Notes: generated from the letters alone by a model not told the origin. A DNA stretch of 64,000 bases from JACJYC01 sp964558465 (GCA_964558465.1 CAZLEF010000012.1:40351-104350); one strand, 5' to 3'; shown: positions 43,143 to 51,879, numbered from the stretch's first letter. Numbers and translations: made by a program.

Positions 43143-44564
43143 TTATGAAGGCCTGAAGCGGGCGCTGTCTATTTTGATTAAAACCGCAACCAGCAAGGTG
43201 AAACCCAGCAGGGAAGACCCTCCTTTGCTGATGAAAGGCAGCGGAATGCCGATTACGGGCATCAACCCCATCGTCATGCCGATATTGATCGCAAAATGAA
43301 TAAAAAATATCCCCGCGACCCCATAGGCGTAAATCCGGGCAAAATGGGATCGCTGTCGCTCGGCGATCTGGGTGAGCTGATAAAGCAACAAGAGGTACAG
43401 CCCGATCAGGCTGATGCTGCCGATAAAACCTTGTTCTTCGCCGATGGTGCAGAAGACAAAATCGGTAGCTTGTTCGGGTACATAGTTCAGGTCGGTAAAA
43501 TTGCCCTGAAAAATACCTTTTCCAAAAAAGCCGCCGGCGCTGATCGCCAGTTTGGACTGTTCGAGGTTGTATTTTGCATCTTTAGGCGCCTGGTCGGGTT
43601 TGAGCCAGACCTCAATTCTGTCTTGCTGATGGGGCTTAAGGACATGATAGAAAAAATAATTGGCAGCGAAGGAGACCGCCAGTCCATAGGCGATCCCGAT
43701 GGCATATAAATAATTCATGCGCATCTTTTTCTGCTTCCTGGCCCAGAGCATAAGCGCCAGAAGCCCCAGGCCGGCGCCGATAAGGAGATTATTCAACTCT
43801 GCCCAATCGAAGAAATAGGCAAGTAACAATGCCAGCGCCAGGCTGCCTGCCGCCCATAGGCCGCGCCCCCGGCTGTTCAGGGTATTTCCCATCAGACCGA
43901 TCGCTCCCAGCAATAACCAAAAAGCAACCGTCGGCATATCCATTACAATACCGAGGACCAGCATGACAACGGAAAAAAAGCCGACCAGGTACAGGTTCCT
44001 GGAAAGCCCTTCCCGGTAAAACGCGACCAGGAAGGAAATAAAGACCAGCGCAGAACCGGCATCAGGCTGCAACAGGATCAGGGACATCGGAAGCAACAAT
44101 AAACCTAAAAGGGCAAGTTGGTGGCGTGTCGAGCGTAAACTGACGCTGTAATGGCTTAAATAAGCCGCTATGGCCAGGCAAGTGCCGAATTTGGCAATCT
44201 CGGCCGGCTGGAAAGAAAACCCTGCAAAAGAGAACCAGGCTTTAGCCCCCTTGATCGTAGCGCCAAAAAGCAATACGGCCACCAAAAGGGATATGGAAAA
44301 CCAGTAAATAGGGTAGGCCAGGGCTTGCCATATCCTGGAATCCAGCAACATGATAAAGGAAAACAGAAGGGCTGCCATGGTCACCCAAATGGTCTGTTTA
44401 CCGGCCGGCGTTGAAAAAAAACCGGTCATCCCTGTTAAATTAAGCTCGGGGTCGTCGGCGCCCATCCGGATGCCGATGAGCAATCCGATAACCATCAGGC
44501 CCAGACAAACGGAGAAGGTGATCCAGTCTATTCTTTTGTAAACGCTCAGGTTGTTGGCGCTCAT
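43143..44564 (-). CDS. rodA: RodA (SEDS) peptidoglycan polymerase
   Basis: 473 residues, about ten membrane helices. SEDS motifs: FSFQPAEIAKFGTCLAIAAYLS, LILLQPDAGSALVF, YNLEQSKLAISAGGFFGKGIFQGN, TDFVFCTIGEEQGFIGS and the final PVIGIPLPFISKGGSSLL. RodA makes glycan strands for side-wall growth together with a class B PBP. A longer central segment (about 230-300, LLAYFFDWAELNNLLIGAGLGLLALMLWARK) is usual for Bacteroidota RodA. It lies between the SPOR gene (17 bases upstream) and tgt (14 bases downstream); the PBP2 gene is not here. Confidence 0.94.
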   Translation of the reverse strand: MSANNLSVYKRIDWITFSVCLGLMVIGLLIGIRMGADDPELNLTGMTGFFSTPAGKQTIWVTMAALLFSFIMLLDSRIWQALAYPIYWFSISLLVAVLLFGATIKGAKAWFSFAGFSFQPAEIAKFGTCLAIAAYLSHYSVSLRSTRHQLALLGLLLLPMSLILLQPDAGSALVFISFLVAFYREGLSRNLYLVGFFSVVMLVLGIVMDMPTVAFWLLLGAIGLMGNTLNSRGRGLWAAGSLALALLLAYFFDWAELNNLLIGAGLGLLALMLWARKQKKMRMNYLYAIGIAYGLAVSFAANYFFYHVLKPHQQDRIEVWLKPDQAPKDAKYNLEQSKLAISAGGFFGKGIFQGNFTDLNYVPEQATDFVFCTIGEEQGFIGSISLIGLYLLLLYQLTQIAERQRSHFARIYAYGVAGIFFIHFAINIGMTMGLMPVIGIPLPFISKGGSSLLGFTLLVAVLIKIDSARFRPS

Positions 44565-44581
44565 ATTTCAGGGGGTAATGG

Positions 44582-44995
44582 TCAGTAGGCTGCGTTGATC
44601 AGTTCCTGCGGCGTGATGCGGTCGTCCTGAACGGGGTAGAGGGCCGAGTACTCCTGGCTCAGGATATTTTTCAGCCGAAGGGCTTCCAGTTTGGTGGCAA
44701 AAGCGCCTGCCTGGAGTTTGTACCAGGGTTTGTCATGGATCCAATCCACCGGAATATTAGGGTACCGGTACCGGAAAGAAGCTTTGGCGCCCTCTACTTT
44801 TTGGCGGTCGGGGGTAGCCATGATCTGAATGCGCCAACCCTGCAGGAAAACTTTGCTTTTATTGAGGGTAACGAAACGCTCCATCATTTCCGTAATCTTT
44901 GGCTCCTCAACGTATTGAATGTTTTGAGCGGACGAAAAAACAGGAATAAGGCACAACAAGAATGCGAGAACACTGACCAGACGCATGTTTCTCAA
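44582..44995 (-). CDS. SPOR-domain-like exported protein
   Basis: 137 residues with a signal peptide (MRLVSVLAFLLCLIPVFSSAQ). The mature part has a single SPOR-like ferredoxin fold: GWRIQIMATPDRQKVEGAKASFRYRYPNI and WYKLQAGAFATKLEALRLKNIL. SPOR domains bind glycan strands lacking stem peptides at division sites. A TATCTTTG box at 45004-45011 is so close that the second ATG (44986, MRLVSVL) is perhaps the true start. It opens the operon with rodA, tgt and lptF/G. Confidence 0.85.
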   Translation of the reverse strand: MRNMRLVSVLAFLLCLIPVFSSAQNIQYVEEPKITEMMERFVTLNKSKVFLQGWRIQIMATPDRQKVEGAKASFRYRYPNIPVDWIHDKPWYKLQAGAFATKLEALRLKNILSQEYSALYPVQDDRITPQELINAAY

Positions 44996-45003
44996 TTTTT
45001 GCC

Positions 45004-45011
45004 CAAAGATA
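45004..45011 (-). promoter_or_regulatory. -7 promoter box TATCTTTG for the SPOR–rodA–tgt operon
   Basis: Exact TAnnTTTG; only 8 bases separate it from the first ATG (44995), so the message would be nearly leaderless unless the ATG at 44986 is used. No clear -33 TTG. Confidence 0.55.
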
Positions 45012-45131
45012 CTATTTTTCTAAGTAAATTGCGGTAAAAGCAGCCTATTGCTTTGCGCTAATCGGGACTAATGGTTAATTTGGCCTGATAAAAGCAGGGA
45101 GTTGTTTTGGCACCTTACCCAAATTGCAGAC

Positions 45132-46274
45132 ATGCGTTCATACGAGCGGGAAAAAAATGATCGGAAAACAAGGCCGGCTTCGATTCAGCAGGGCGCTCCC
45201 GGCAGGTTGTCCAGGAAACCAGGCGCTGATTTTACAGATAAAAGACCTGAAGCTTCCATCCAGAAAAATATTTCCGGTTTGGCCGGTTCCAGCCCAAGGA
45301 CTTTGCAAATGCATGCTATTCAACAGATGGCCGACCAAAGGGGCCATTCCTCGCCGCAGTTGACTTCCGGAAAGGGGATACTGATTTATCATTCGGCTGC
45401 TGCGGCCAGAGCCGTCCCGCCCCTTCAGGGTGTTTTTATCTACACTTTTCCGGCAGGGACCATTGTCAATTCCCCGAAAACGGCAGCGGAAGTTATGCGG
45501 TTCGGTTTCAAACCCGTCACCATAGGGGAAATTACCGTATGGTGTGATGAAAGGAACATGGAAGACGCCGGCCGTGAACTGTCGCGCGTTTACGCCAAAC
45601 TGATCAAAACCCAACCCGCTGAAAAACAAATGGAATCCGAACCTCAGGTGGTGTTGGGGCCTGAATCTTACGAATTAATTGATGAGGATTTAGGGTTGTC
45701 TTTTATCTATAAAGGCAAGGTTTATTCCGACCGGCTGATGGTAAAACAAAAAGGCGAAAGCCTGCCGGATGTTTCTGATCTTTCGTCGGTTTTTGATTCC
45801 GGTAAGGTTTTCTGCATTTCCGGGGAATCGCTGGAAGAACCCGGTGAAATGATTAAAATTACCCCCAAGATGATCCGGGATTACTGGGAAACGCCAAAGG
45901 AGAGCGAGGAGGATATGTCTACCCAGGGGTCGTTTGCCGGCTATTCCGCAAAAGAGGGCCAGGGGCCGGATTGGCGGTACAATTGCGCCGCATACGCGCA
46001 CGGCTCAAAATCCTGGATTGAACCCGAAGCGATGCATAAAATCCTGGGAGAGGATTACGAAGAAATTGAAAGTTACACAGCGATGGTCGTTGGCAAAGAA
46101 TACGTGCTGGCCACCCAATTTCATTTCATAAGAATCACCAAACTTGAAGCTGACAAATATAAAACCAGCGAAAAAAACGGTCCCAGCGCCGTGTATGAGA
46201 AAACACTGGACACTGAGGGAATGATCGAACTGGTGGAAAAATATTCCAGCGTAAAATTGTATAAAAGAAAATAA
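45132..46274 (+). CDS. Orphan effector-like protein with injection-system-cargo N-terminal motif and Cys/His C-terminal domain
   Basis: 380 residues from the ATG at 45132, no signal peptide. Residues about 33-75 read DFTDKRPEASIQKNISGL, SSPRTLQMHAIQQMADQ: the DNRPEAxxQxxLQ...SPxxxQLxAxQxMAD pattern found in cargo of extracellular contractile injection systems and DUF4157-type toxins (recognised from memory). The middle (150-260) has a secreted-like beta pattern, and the C-terminus places a Cys (YNCAAYAHGSKSW, Cys285) and a His (TQFHFIRIT, His331) as in NlpC/P60- or DUF7689-like cysteine hydrolases. It stands alone; no baseplate, sheath or immunity gene is next to it. Function as a delivered enzyme is inference. 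Confidence 0.6.
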   Translation: MRSYEREKNDRKTRPASIQQGAPGRLSRKPGADFTDKRPEASIQKNISGLAGSSPRTLQMHAIQQMADQRGHSSPQLTSGKGILIYHSAAAARAVPPLQGVFIYTFPAGTIVNSPKTAAEVMRFGFKPVTIGEITVWCDERNMEDAGRELSRVYAKLIKTQPAEKQMESEPQVVLGPESYELIDEDLGLSFIYKGKVYSDRLMVKQKGESLPDVSDLSSVFDSGKVFCISGESLEEPGEMIKITPKMIRDYWETPKESEEDMSTQGSFAGYSAKEGQGPDWRYNCAAYAHGSKSWIEPEAMHKILGEDYEEIESYTAMVVGKEYVLATQFHFIRITKLEADKYKTSEKNGPSAVYEKTLDTEGMIELVEKYSSVKLYKRK

Positions 46275-46289
46275 CCTGCCGCCGGAGGG

Positions 46290-47336
46290 TTATTGATCCA
46301 TCTTCCCGGCTTTAGCGCGCCTGTAATATTCCCTGAAAGAGATCATGCGCTGCTGGTCTTCATCCCACAACTTGTGGAAAACACATTTCAGGCTTTCGCG
46401 GAATGTAAGCGTATTGGCTACTTTTTTCAGGATCGGATTTTCACGCTGGCAGCGGGCCAACTGGTAATTGGGCACCTGCGCATTGAGGTGGTGGATATGG
46501 TGGTAGCCGATATTGCCGGTCAGCCAATGCATGATGCGGGGGAGTTTATAAAAAGAACTGCCCTGGACGGCGGCTTTCAGGTATTCCCATTGTTCCTTCC
46601 ATTCCTTGTAGGTCGTCTCGTGCTGATGCTGGATGTAAAAAAACCAGATGGCGATAATGCCGAAGGCCCAGATGATGGGCAGGTAAACAAATAAAAGCAC
46701 TTTGAAACCCAGGAAAAACACCAGGGCGGCGTGGAAAAGCAGGATCCGGATATTGCTCCGCAGTAAAGCCCTGCGCGCTTTATCAAAGGCGTTGAGACGG
46801 ATAAAGGGCAGGCGAACCGTGACAAAAATGTAAAACAGCGGCCCGATCAGAAACATGATGATGCTGTTGCGGAAGATCATGTACTGAACTTTGCCCCTCC
46901 AGTTCATTTTCCGGAATTCCGCCACGGTAAGGGTCTGGATGTCGCCGATGTCGCGGTGTTCCCACAAAACGCCGTTATGGCCGTGGTGGAAGTTGTGGCT
47001 TTTAGCCCAATACTTATAGGGGATCAGGCTGAAAAGGGCACAGGTCCGGCCGATCCAGTCGTTGGCCTGTCTTGACGGCAAAAAGGACTGATGCCCGCAA
47101 TCGTGCTGGATGATAAAGATCCTGACCAGGAAAAAGGCATTGACCACCGCCAGCAGCAGTGTCAACGGAATAGAAACCTGATACAAAAAATACATAGCAA
47201 CCAAAATGCCCAAAAAAGGCAGGAATGAGTTGAGGATCTGGATAACCGCCAGCCGGGTATCCGGCAACTGGTAAGCCTTTACAATGGCCGGCAGTTGCTG
47301 GTATAGCGCCATTTCCTGTTGTTGAGAAGTCTGCAT
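46290..47336 (-). CDS. Membrane fatty acid desaturase
   Basis: 348 residues, four main membrane helices. The three histidine boxes of acyl-lipid desaturases are present: HDCGH (78-82), HNFHH (114-118) and HHIHH (near 277), which hold the di-iron centre. These enzymes insert a double bond into acyl chains using O2 and reduced ferredoxin or cytochrome b5. Regiospecificity cannot be told. The gene converges with the effector-like gene over 15 bases. A -7 box lies 320 bases upstream (47656-47663). Confidence 0.9.
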   Translation of the reverse strand: MQTSQQQEMALYQQLPAIVKAYQLPDTRLAVIQILNSFLPFLGILVAMYFLYQVSIPLTLLLAVVNAFFLVRIFIIQHDCGHQSFLPSRQANDWIGRTCALFSLIPYKYWAKSHNFHHGHNGVLWEHRDIGDIQTLTVAEFRKMNWRGKVQYMIFRNSIIMFLIGPLFYIFVTVRLPFIRLNAFDKARRALLRSNIRILLFHAALVFFLGFKVLLFVYLPIIWAFGIIAIWFFYIQHQHETTYKEWKEQWEYLKAAVQGSSFYKLPRIMHWLTGNIGYHHIHHLNAQVPNYQLARCQRENPILKKVANTLTFRESLKCVFHKLWDEDQQRMISFREYYRRAKAGKMDQ

Positions 47337-47740
47337 GAGATGCTTTCTGTTTTGTTGATAGCCGGGCAGGTAAGTACCTGGTTAATGATTAAAGATTCAA
47401 AGTTCGCACATTCCTTGCGAGGATTCGTGCAGTTAACATAATTTTAATGTATTATGACAATACAAGAACGTTTGGTAACCAACCTGGTTCAATTTATACT
47501 TGGCGCCGCCCGCCACGCTTTTGGCGCGGAATGCCGCAGAAAAGTTTTGGGACGTGCGGAATAACGGGATTCTGAGGGAGGAATTCAGTTAGGGAAGGAT
47601 CTGTTTTTTGATTGCCGGCGCCGGAAGTAACGGTCGGTTACCGGTTAAACGGCGGCAAAGATACAATGATTTTAATAAATCAATGGTTTGTTTATCGGCG
47701 CCTTGATCAATGAGCCGGTCGCAGGGGATTTCAACAGCCG
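47337..47740. other. 404-base intergenic region: candidate minus-strand promoter and a 36-codon frame
   Basis: CAAAGATA at 47656-47663 is TATCTTTG on the minus strand and could start a long-leader transcript for the desaturase gene or a small RNA. On the plus strand ATG 47454 to TAA 47564 encodes 36 residues (MTIQERLVTNLVQFILGAAR...), with a basic end; nothing else supports it. No tRNA or rRNA is seen here. Confidence 0.35.
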
Positions 47741-48178
47741 TTACTCCCCGATGTCTTCGTTCCAAAGCTCGGGATTTTGCAGGATGAATTGTTTCATCAA
47801 TGCGAAACACCCGGCGTTATCCGCCACTTCTACCTGCACGCCCCGGCTTTTCAGCAGGGTTTCCTCCCCCTTAAAGGTCCGGTTTTCGCCGATGATCACT
47901 CTGGGAATGCCGTACAACAGGATGGCCCCCGAACACATGGGGCAGGGGGAAAGGGTCGTGTAAAGTGTACATTCTTGATAGATACGGGCTTTTTGACGGC
48001 CTGCGTTTTCCAGCGCGTCCATTTCGCCGTGCAGGATCACGCTTCCCTGCTGTACCCTGCGGTTGTGGCCCCTGCCGATAATGACCCCCCGGTGAACGAT
48101 GACCGACCCGATGGGGATGCCGCCTTCAGCCAGCCCTTTCCTGGCTTCTTCGATGGCAGCTTGCATGAATGGATCCAT
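47741..48178 (-). CDS. Yeast-type cytosine deaminase
   Basis: 145 residues of the zinc-dependent CDA fold. The likeness (from memory) to Saccharomyces cytosine deaminase FCY1 is striking along the whole length: EEGGIPIGSVIV, ILHGEMDALENAGR with zinc ligand His50 and proton shuttle Glu52, LYTTLSPCPMCSGAILLYGIPRVIIGEN with Cys79 and Cys82, and the terminal ELWNEDIGE. It converts cytosine to uracil and ammonia in the cytoplasm for pyrimidine salvage. This is distinct from bacterial CodA (amidohydrolase fold). It follows a small membrane protein gene by 4 bases and is probably co-transcribed with it. Confidence 0.88.
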   Translation of the reverse strand: MDPFMQAAIEEARKGLAEGGIPIGSVIVHRGVIIGRGHNRRVQQGSVILHGEMDALENAGRQKARIYQECTLYTTLSPCPMCSGAILLYGIPRVIIGENRTFKGEETLLKSRGVQVEVADNAGCFALMKQFILQNPELWNEDIGE

Positions 48179-48182
48179 AAAA

Positions 48183-48593
48183 TCAACGGTTTATCCTGGC
48201 TTCGATTTTTTGGAAATCCCGGTCTTTTAACCGGATGCGCCCAATTTTAGGGCGCCCTATTTCCAGTTCCCAGAACCGGATGAAAAACACCTTTCGTTCC
48301 TGAACCTCTTTTATTTCACGCCAGGGGATCAGCAGGGGCGGGTGGAAGAAAGCGAATATTTTCAAAGGTTTGATCAACATACCTTTCTCGTTGACATGCA
48401 GGATCAGGGCATTATTATATTCCGCCCAGTTGATGGTCGCGCTGATCAGACCGATGCGGTTGCCAAAAAACTGCCCGTCGAACCGGTATTTCCCGGCCAG
48501 GCGGGCCCATCCGAACCTGGAAATGAGGAAAATAACAAATATCCAGAACGCAATAAAAAACAAGGGCGCCAGCAAAATCATTAATTTTTCCAT
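48183..48593 (-). CDS. Small membrane protein of unknown function
   Basis: 136 residues. One strong helix at about 5-25 (LMILLAPLFFIAFWIFVIFLISRF), then a soluble, beta-rich basic tail with GKYRFDGQFFGNRIGL, ILHVNEKGMLIKPLKIFAFFHPPLLIPW and IGRIRLKDRDFQKIEARI. The tail recalls PH-like/YdbT-type folds facing the cytoplasm, but no family was recognised with certainty. It lies 4 bases upstream of the cytosine deaminase gene. Confidence 0.7.
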   Translation of the reverse strand: MEKLMILLAPLFFIAFWIFVIFLISRFGWARLAGKYRFDGQFFGNRIGLISATINWAEYNNALILHVNEKGMLIKPLKIFAFFHPPLLIPWREIKEVQERKVFFIRFWELEIGRPKIGRIRLKDRDFQKIEARINR

Positions 48594-48841
48594 AATCTGT
48601 TTTTTGGTTTTTTGATCCCGGTTTTTCCATTCGGCAAAACCTTCACTTTTTGGAATTTCATGCCCGGAATCTGAGGGATGCGTTTCGGTTTGGCGCCGGC
48701 TTCAAATCCAAAAACATTTCATATGGGCGGATCGCCGGCAATGGTGAGCAATCCGATTCCGGATTACAATAAGAAGTGCTAATATACGGTATATTGCGGT
48801 ATTGTGACGTATTTCGGCCTGTCTCAATTCATCAGGATGTT

Positions 48842-48849
48842 TATTTTTG
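48842..48849 (+). promoter_or_regulatory. -7 promoter box TATTTTTG for dapD
   Basis: Exact TAnnTTTG 11 bases before the ATG at 48861; the message would have a very short leader. It supports 48861 over an upstream in-frame ATG at 48804. No clear -33 TTG. Confidence 0.45.
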
Positions 48850-48860
48850 CCCAAAAAACG

Positions 48861-49679
48861 ATGGAACAACTACGCAATCTGATCGAATCCGCCTGGAATG
48901 ACCGGGAGTTGATGAAAACGGAAAGCGCCCAAAACGCCGTACGGGAGGTGGTCGATATGCTGGATCAAGGTTTGCTGCGGGTGGCGGAACCGGCAGACGA
49001 CGGTGATTGGATTGTGAATGAATGGGTGAAAAAAGCCGTTGTACTCTATTTCCCGCTGCAGCAGATGCAAACCATCGAAGTGGGGCCGTTTGAGTTCCAC
49101 GACAAAATACCGCTCAAGAAAGATTACGCCCGGCTGGGCGTCCGGGTTGTGCCCCACGCGATTGCCCGCTACGGCGCCTTCCTCGAACGCGGCGTGATCA
49201 TGATGCCAGGTTATGTCAATATTGGCGCCTGGGTGGGCAGCGGCACGATGGTAGATACCTGGGCCACCGTGGGATCCTGCGCCCAGATCGGCCGGAATGT
49301 GCACCTCAGCGGCGGCGTGGGTATCGGTGGGGTGCTGGAACCGCCGCAGGCGGCGCCCACTATTATTGAAGACGATTGTTTTATCGGCTCGCGGTGCATC
49401 GTGGTCGAGGGTGTGCGGGTGGAGAAGGAAGCCGTTCTGGGCGCCAATGTTGTGCTGACCCAAAGCACCCATATCATCGATGTTACAGGCGCCGAACCGG
49501 TCATTCACAAGGGGCGGGTCCCGGCCCGGTCGGTCGTCATACCGGGGTCCTACACCAAAAAATTCCCTGCGGGCGAATACCAGGTATCCTGCGCCCTGAT
49601 CATCGGAAGCCGCAATGCGGGTACGGATAAAAAGGTCTCCCTTAATGATGCTTTGCGGGATTACGGGGTGTCGGCGTAG
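48861..49679 (+). CDS. dapD: 2,3,4,5-tetrahydropyridine-2,6-dicarboxylate N-succinyltransferase
   Basis: 272 residues. The succinylase step of meso-diaminopimelate/lysine synthesis: tetrahydrodipicolinate plus succinyl-CoA. The N-terminal helical domain (LRNLIESAWNDRELMK) is followed by a left-handed beta-helix of hexapeptide repeats (VNIGAWVGSGTMVDTWATVGSCAQIGRNVHL area), with the signature GVGIGGVLEPPQAAPTIIEDDCFIGSRC and a C-terminal GSYTKKFP region. No other dap or lys genes are adjacent. The next gene, a Rieske oxygenase, starts 38 bases later on the same strand. Confidence 0.96.
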   Translation: MEQLRNLIESAWNDRELMKTESAQNAVREVVDMLDQGLLRVAEPADDGDWIVNEWVKKAVVLYFPLQQMQTIEVGPFEFHDKIPLKKDYARLGVRVVPHAIARYGAFLERGVIMMPGYVNIGAWVGSGTMVDTWATVGSCAQIGRNVHLSGGVGIGGVLEPPQAAPTIIEDDCFIGSRCIVVEGVRVEKEAVLGANVVLTQSTHIIDVTGAEPVIHKGRVPARSVVIPGSYTKKFPAGEYQVSCALIIGSRNAGTDKKVSLNDALRDYGVSA

Positions 49680-49717
49680 TGGTGGTTAAATTCAAATAAT
49701 CGCATAATTTTTTTGAT

Positions 49718-50803
49718 ATGAATCCTTTAACCATTCACCCCGATATCCGGCATGCCCATACCCTGCCTGCTGCATTTTACCGGGATCCGGCTTATGCTGA
49801 AGCCGTCAGGGAAAAAGTATTTGCCCGCAGTTGGCATTATGCACTCGACCTTGCCGAAGTCGCGGACCCCGGGCGCGCCGTCCCGTTCACCCTTCTGAAG
49901 AACATTCTCGACGAACCTTTGGTTGCCAGCCGGGATAAGGGAGGAACCCTCCGGGTTTTGTCCAATGTTTGCACCCACCGGGGCAATATCCTGGTGGAAG
50001 AACCGGGGCAGTACCGGATGCTGACCTGCCGGTACCACGGGCGTTGTTTCCGGTTGGACGGAACCTGCAAAAGCATGCCGGCTTTCGAACAGGTAAGCGG
50101 TTTTCCGGGGCCGGAAGATCACCTGCCGGAGGTCCGCAGCCAGTCCTGGATGAGCATGTTGTTTGCGGCGCTTGACCCCGTTGCAAGCCTGCAGGAAATG
50201 ACCCGGCCAATCAACGACCGGCTCGGATGGCTTCCGCTGGAAGAAATGGTTTTTGACCCCTCCACCTCCAGGGATTATCGGGTGAACGCCAACTGGGCCT
50301 TGTATTGTGATAACTACCTGGAAGGACTTCATATCCCCTTCGTGCATCCTGCGCTGAACCAGGCGCTGGATTTTGGTCAATACGAGTATGAAGTATTTCC
50401 CTATTGCAACCTGCAACTCGGCATAGCAGGCAAAGACGAGCCCTGCTTCGGGATCCCGGAAGGCCATGCGGACTTCGGGCGGAGGGTGTACGCGTATTAT
50501 TTCTGGTTGTTTCCGAATCTGATGTTCAATTTTTATCCCTGGGGGTTATCGCTCAACGTCATCGAGCCGTTGGGGCAGGAGCAGACCCTTGTACGGTTCC
50601 GGACCTACCGGTTTCCGGCGACTTCGGCAGGCCAGTCCCTCAACAACCTCAACCAGACCGAGATGGAGGACGAAACCGTTGTAGAGAGTGTTCAGCGGGG
50701 CGTCCGGAGCCGGTTGTACCGGCGGGGGCGGTTTTCGCCGTCGATGGAACTAGGGGTACACCATTTCCACCGGCTGATCGCTGATTTTCTGGGAGACAAA
50801 TAA
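49718..50803 (+). CDS. Rieske-type aromatic/quaternary-amine oxygenase alpha subunit
   Basis: 361 residues. The [2Fe-2S] Rieske site is CTHRG (Cys85, His87) and CRYHG (Cys104, His107); the catalytic domain holds the mononuclear iron motif NYLEGLHIPFVHP with two His, and a bridging Asp in CDNYLEG. The layout fits choline-monooxygenase-like or ring-hydroxylating oxygenases. No ferredoxin, reductase or beta-subunit gene is nearby, so electron donors and substrate are unknown. It may be co-transcribed with dapD and ends at a hairpin shared with the convergent coiled-coil gene. Confidence 0.9.
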   Translation: MNPLTIHPDIRHAHTLPAAFYRDPAYAEAVREKVFARSWHYALDLAEVADPGRAVPFTLLKNILDEPLVASRDKGGTLRVLSNVCTHRGNILVEEPGQYRMLTCRYHGRCFRLDGTCKSMPAFEQVSGFPGPEDHLPEVRSQSWMSMLFAALDPVASLQEMTRPINDRLGWLPLEEMVFDPSTSRDYRVNANWALYCDNYLEGLHIPFVHPALNQALDFGQYEYEVFPYCNLQLGIAGKDEPCFGIPEGHADFGRRVYAYYFWLFPNLMFNFYPWGLSLNVIEPLGQEQTLVRFRTYRFPATSAGQSLNNLNQTEMEDETVVESVQRGVRSRLYRRGRFSPSMELGVHHFHRLIADFLGDK

Positions 50804-50809
50804 AAAAAA

Positions 50810-50836
50810 CCGGCTTTGGAGCGTACCAAAGCCGGT
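50810..50836. terminator. Bidirectional terminator between the Rieske and coiled-coil genes
   Basis: ACCGGCTTTGG (50810-50820) pairs with CCAAAGCCGGT (50826-50836) around a 5-6 base loop. Eight A before it make a T-tail for the minus strand; a TATTTTTT run lies 13 bases after it on the plus strand. Confidence 0.85.
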
Positions 50837-50880
50837 CATAAATCTTCCTATTTTTTAAGGCAGCTCAGCTGCCGGAAAAA

Positions 50881-51879
50881 TTAATTCAACTTAAAACTGC
50901 CTGTGCCGGCGAGGTGGCCTTTGTTATAAATCTCCACCTCGTAATTGCCTTTCTGGAAGGCCTGGCCCGGCGACCACAGCGTACACACCTGGGAAGCGGA
51001 ATGGTTGTAATCCACTTCTTTGGCCTGAGTGAATTTGACTTCATCACCGGTTGCGTTGCTGACAAAGATACCCGAGCCGAGTTCTTCCATGGTCAGCGTT
51101 TCGCCCAGCGGGTTGATAATCCGGATATGGAAGGTTTCGGTCCCTGCTTCGGCCACTTCGTTATTGGTGGTATTGAAGCAGATCTGGATCTGGTCGATAT
51201 TGTCGGCGCTGGCGCGTTTTACGGCTTTGCCCGATTTTTTTGTTTTCATCGGCTTGACCTCAAGGTCGGCGACTTTGATGACGGAAGCCATGTTGACCTT
51301 GGCGGCGAGGCGGGAGCGGTCGGCTTCGACTGCTTCTTTTTCGCTGACCAGGATGGCCTGCTTGGAATTCAACTCTTCGTTGGCCAGGCGCTGCGCAGTG
51401 AGGTCCTGCCCCAACAGGTTGTTGGATTCCGTGAGTTGAGAATTTTGAGCGGTCAGTTCGCCGTTTTGCTCGCGCAATTGGTTGATTTCAGCGAGGTACT
51501 GGTCGAGTTGCGCTTTAAGGCCGTCAATTTCCTTTCTGGCTTTGCCCAGGCTGGCTTTGTTGGCAAGCAGGCCTTCGATCTTTTCCTTTTGGGCAGCCAG
51601 CTCTTCCTTTTGAGCGTCGATAAGGGTATTCAACTCAGTGTTGCTGCTCCTCATCTCTTCCAATTCGGTCATGGCGGCATAATACTGCTTTTCAAGCTCC
51701 AGTTTGAGCTGTTCCGACTCGTCGTACTGTGCGGACAACTGGTCGATCATTTTGCCGCGCTTGTTGTAGTTAACCAGCATGACAGTGAGAACGCCTAAAA
51801 GCGCGATCACTACGACTGCTGCGATGGCGGTCAGCCTTTGCTGGTTGTTGCTTGGTTTGGGACTACTTGAATTTGTCAT
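50881..51879 (-). CDS. Membrane-anchored coiled-coil protein
   Basis: 332 residues from the ATG at 51879. A short Ser/Asn-rich cytoplasmic head, one membrane helix (about 16-38, LTAIAAVVVIALLGVLTVMLV), then a coiled coil of about 140 residues (LSAQYDESEQLKLELEKQYYAAMTELEEM ... SNNLLGQDL) and a C-terminal Ig-like beta domain (DQIQICFNTTNNEVAEAGTETFHIRIINPLGETL ... GNYEVEIYNKGHLAGTGSFKL). It faces the periplasm. I recall similar proteins in Bacteroidota without a role; a scaffolding or spacing part in the envelope is an inference. An upstream ATG at 51972 would put 31 unrelated residues first. Confidence 0.85.
   Translation of the reverse strand: MTNSSSPKPSNNQQRLTAIAAVVVIALLGVLTVMLVNYNKRGKMIDQLSAQYDESEQLKLELEKQYYAAMTELEEMRSSNTELNTLIDAQKEELAAQKEKIEGLLANKASLGKARKEIDGLKAQLDQYLAEINQLREQNGELTAQNSQLTESNNLLGQDLTAQRLANEELNSKQAILVSEKEAVEADRSRLAAKVNMASVIKVADLEVKPMKTKKSGKAVKRASADNIDQIQICFNTTNNEVAEAGTETFHIRIINPLGETLTMEELGSGIFVSNATGDEVKFTQAKEVDYNHSASQVCTLWSPGQAFQKGNYEVEIYNKGHLAGTGSFKLN

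Noticed and set aside
42106..43299. 397-codon plus-strand frame over tgt
   Set aside because: Antisense shadow of tgt; no start signal or recognisable domain.
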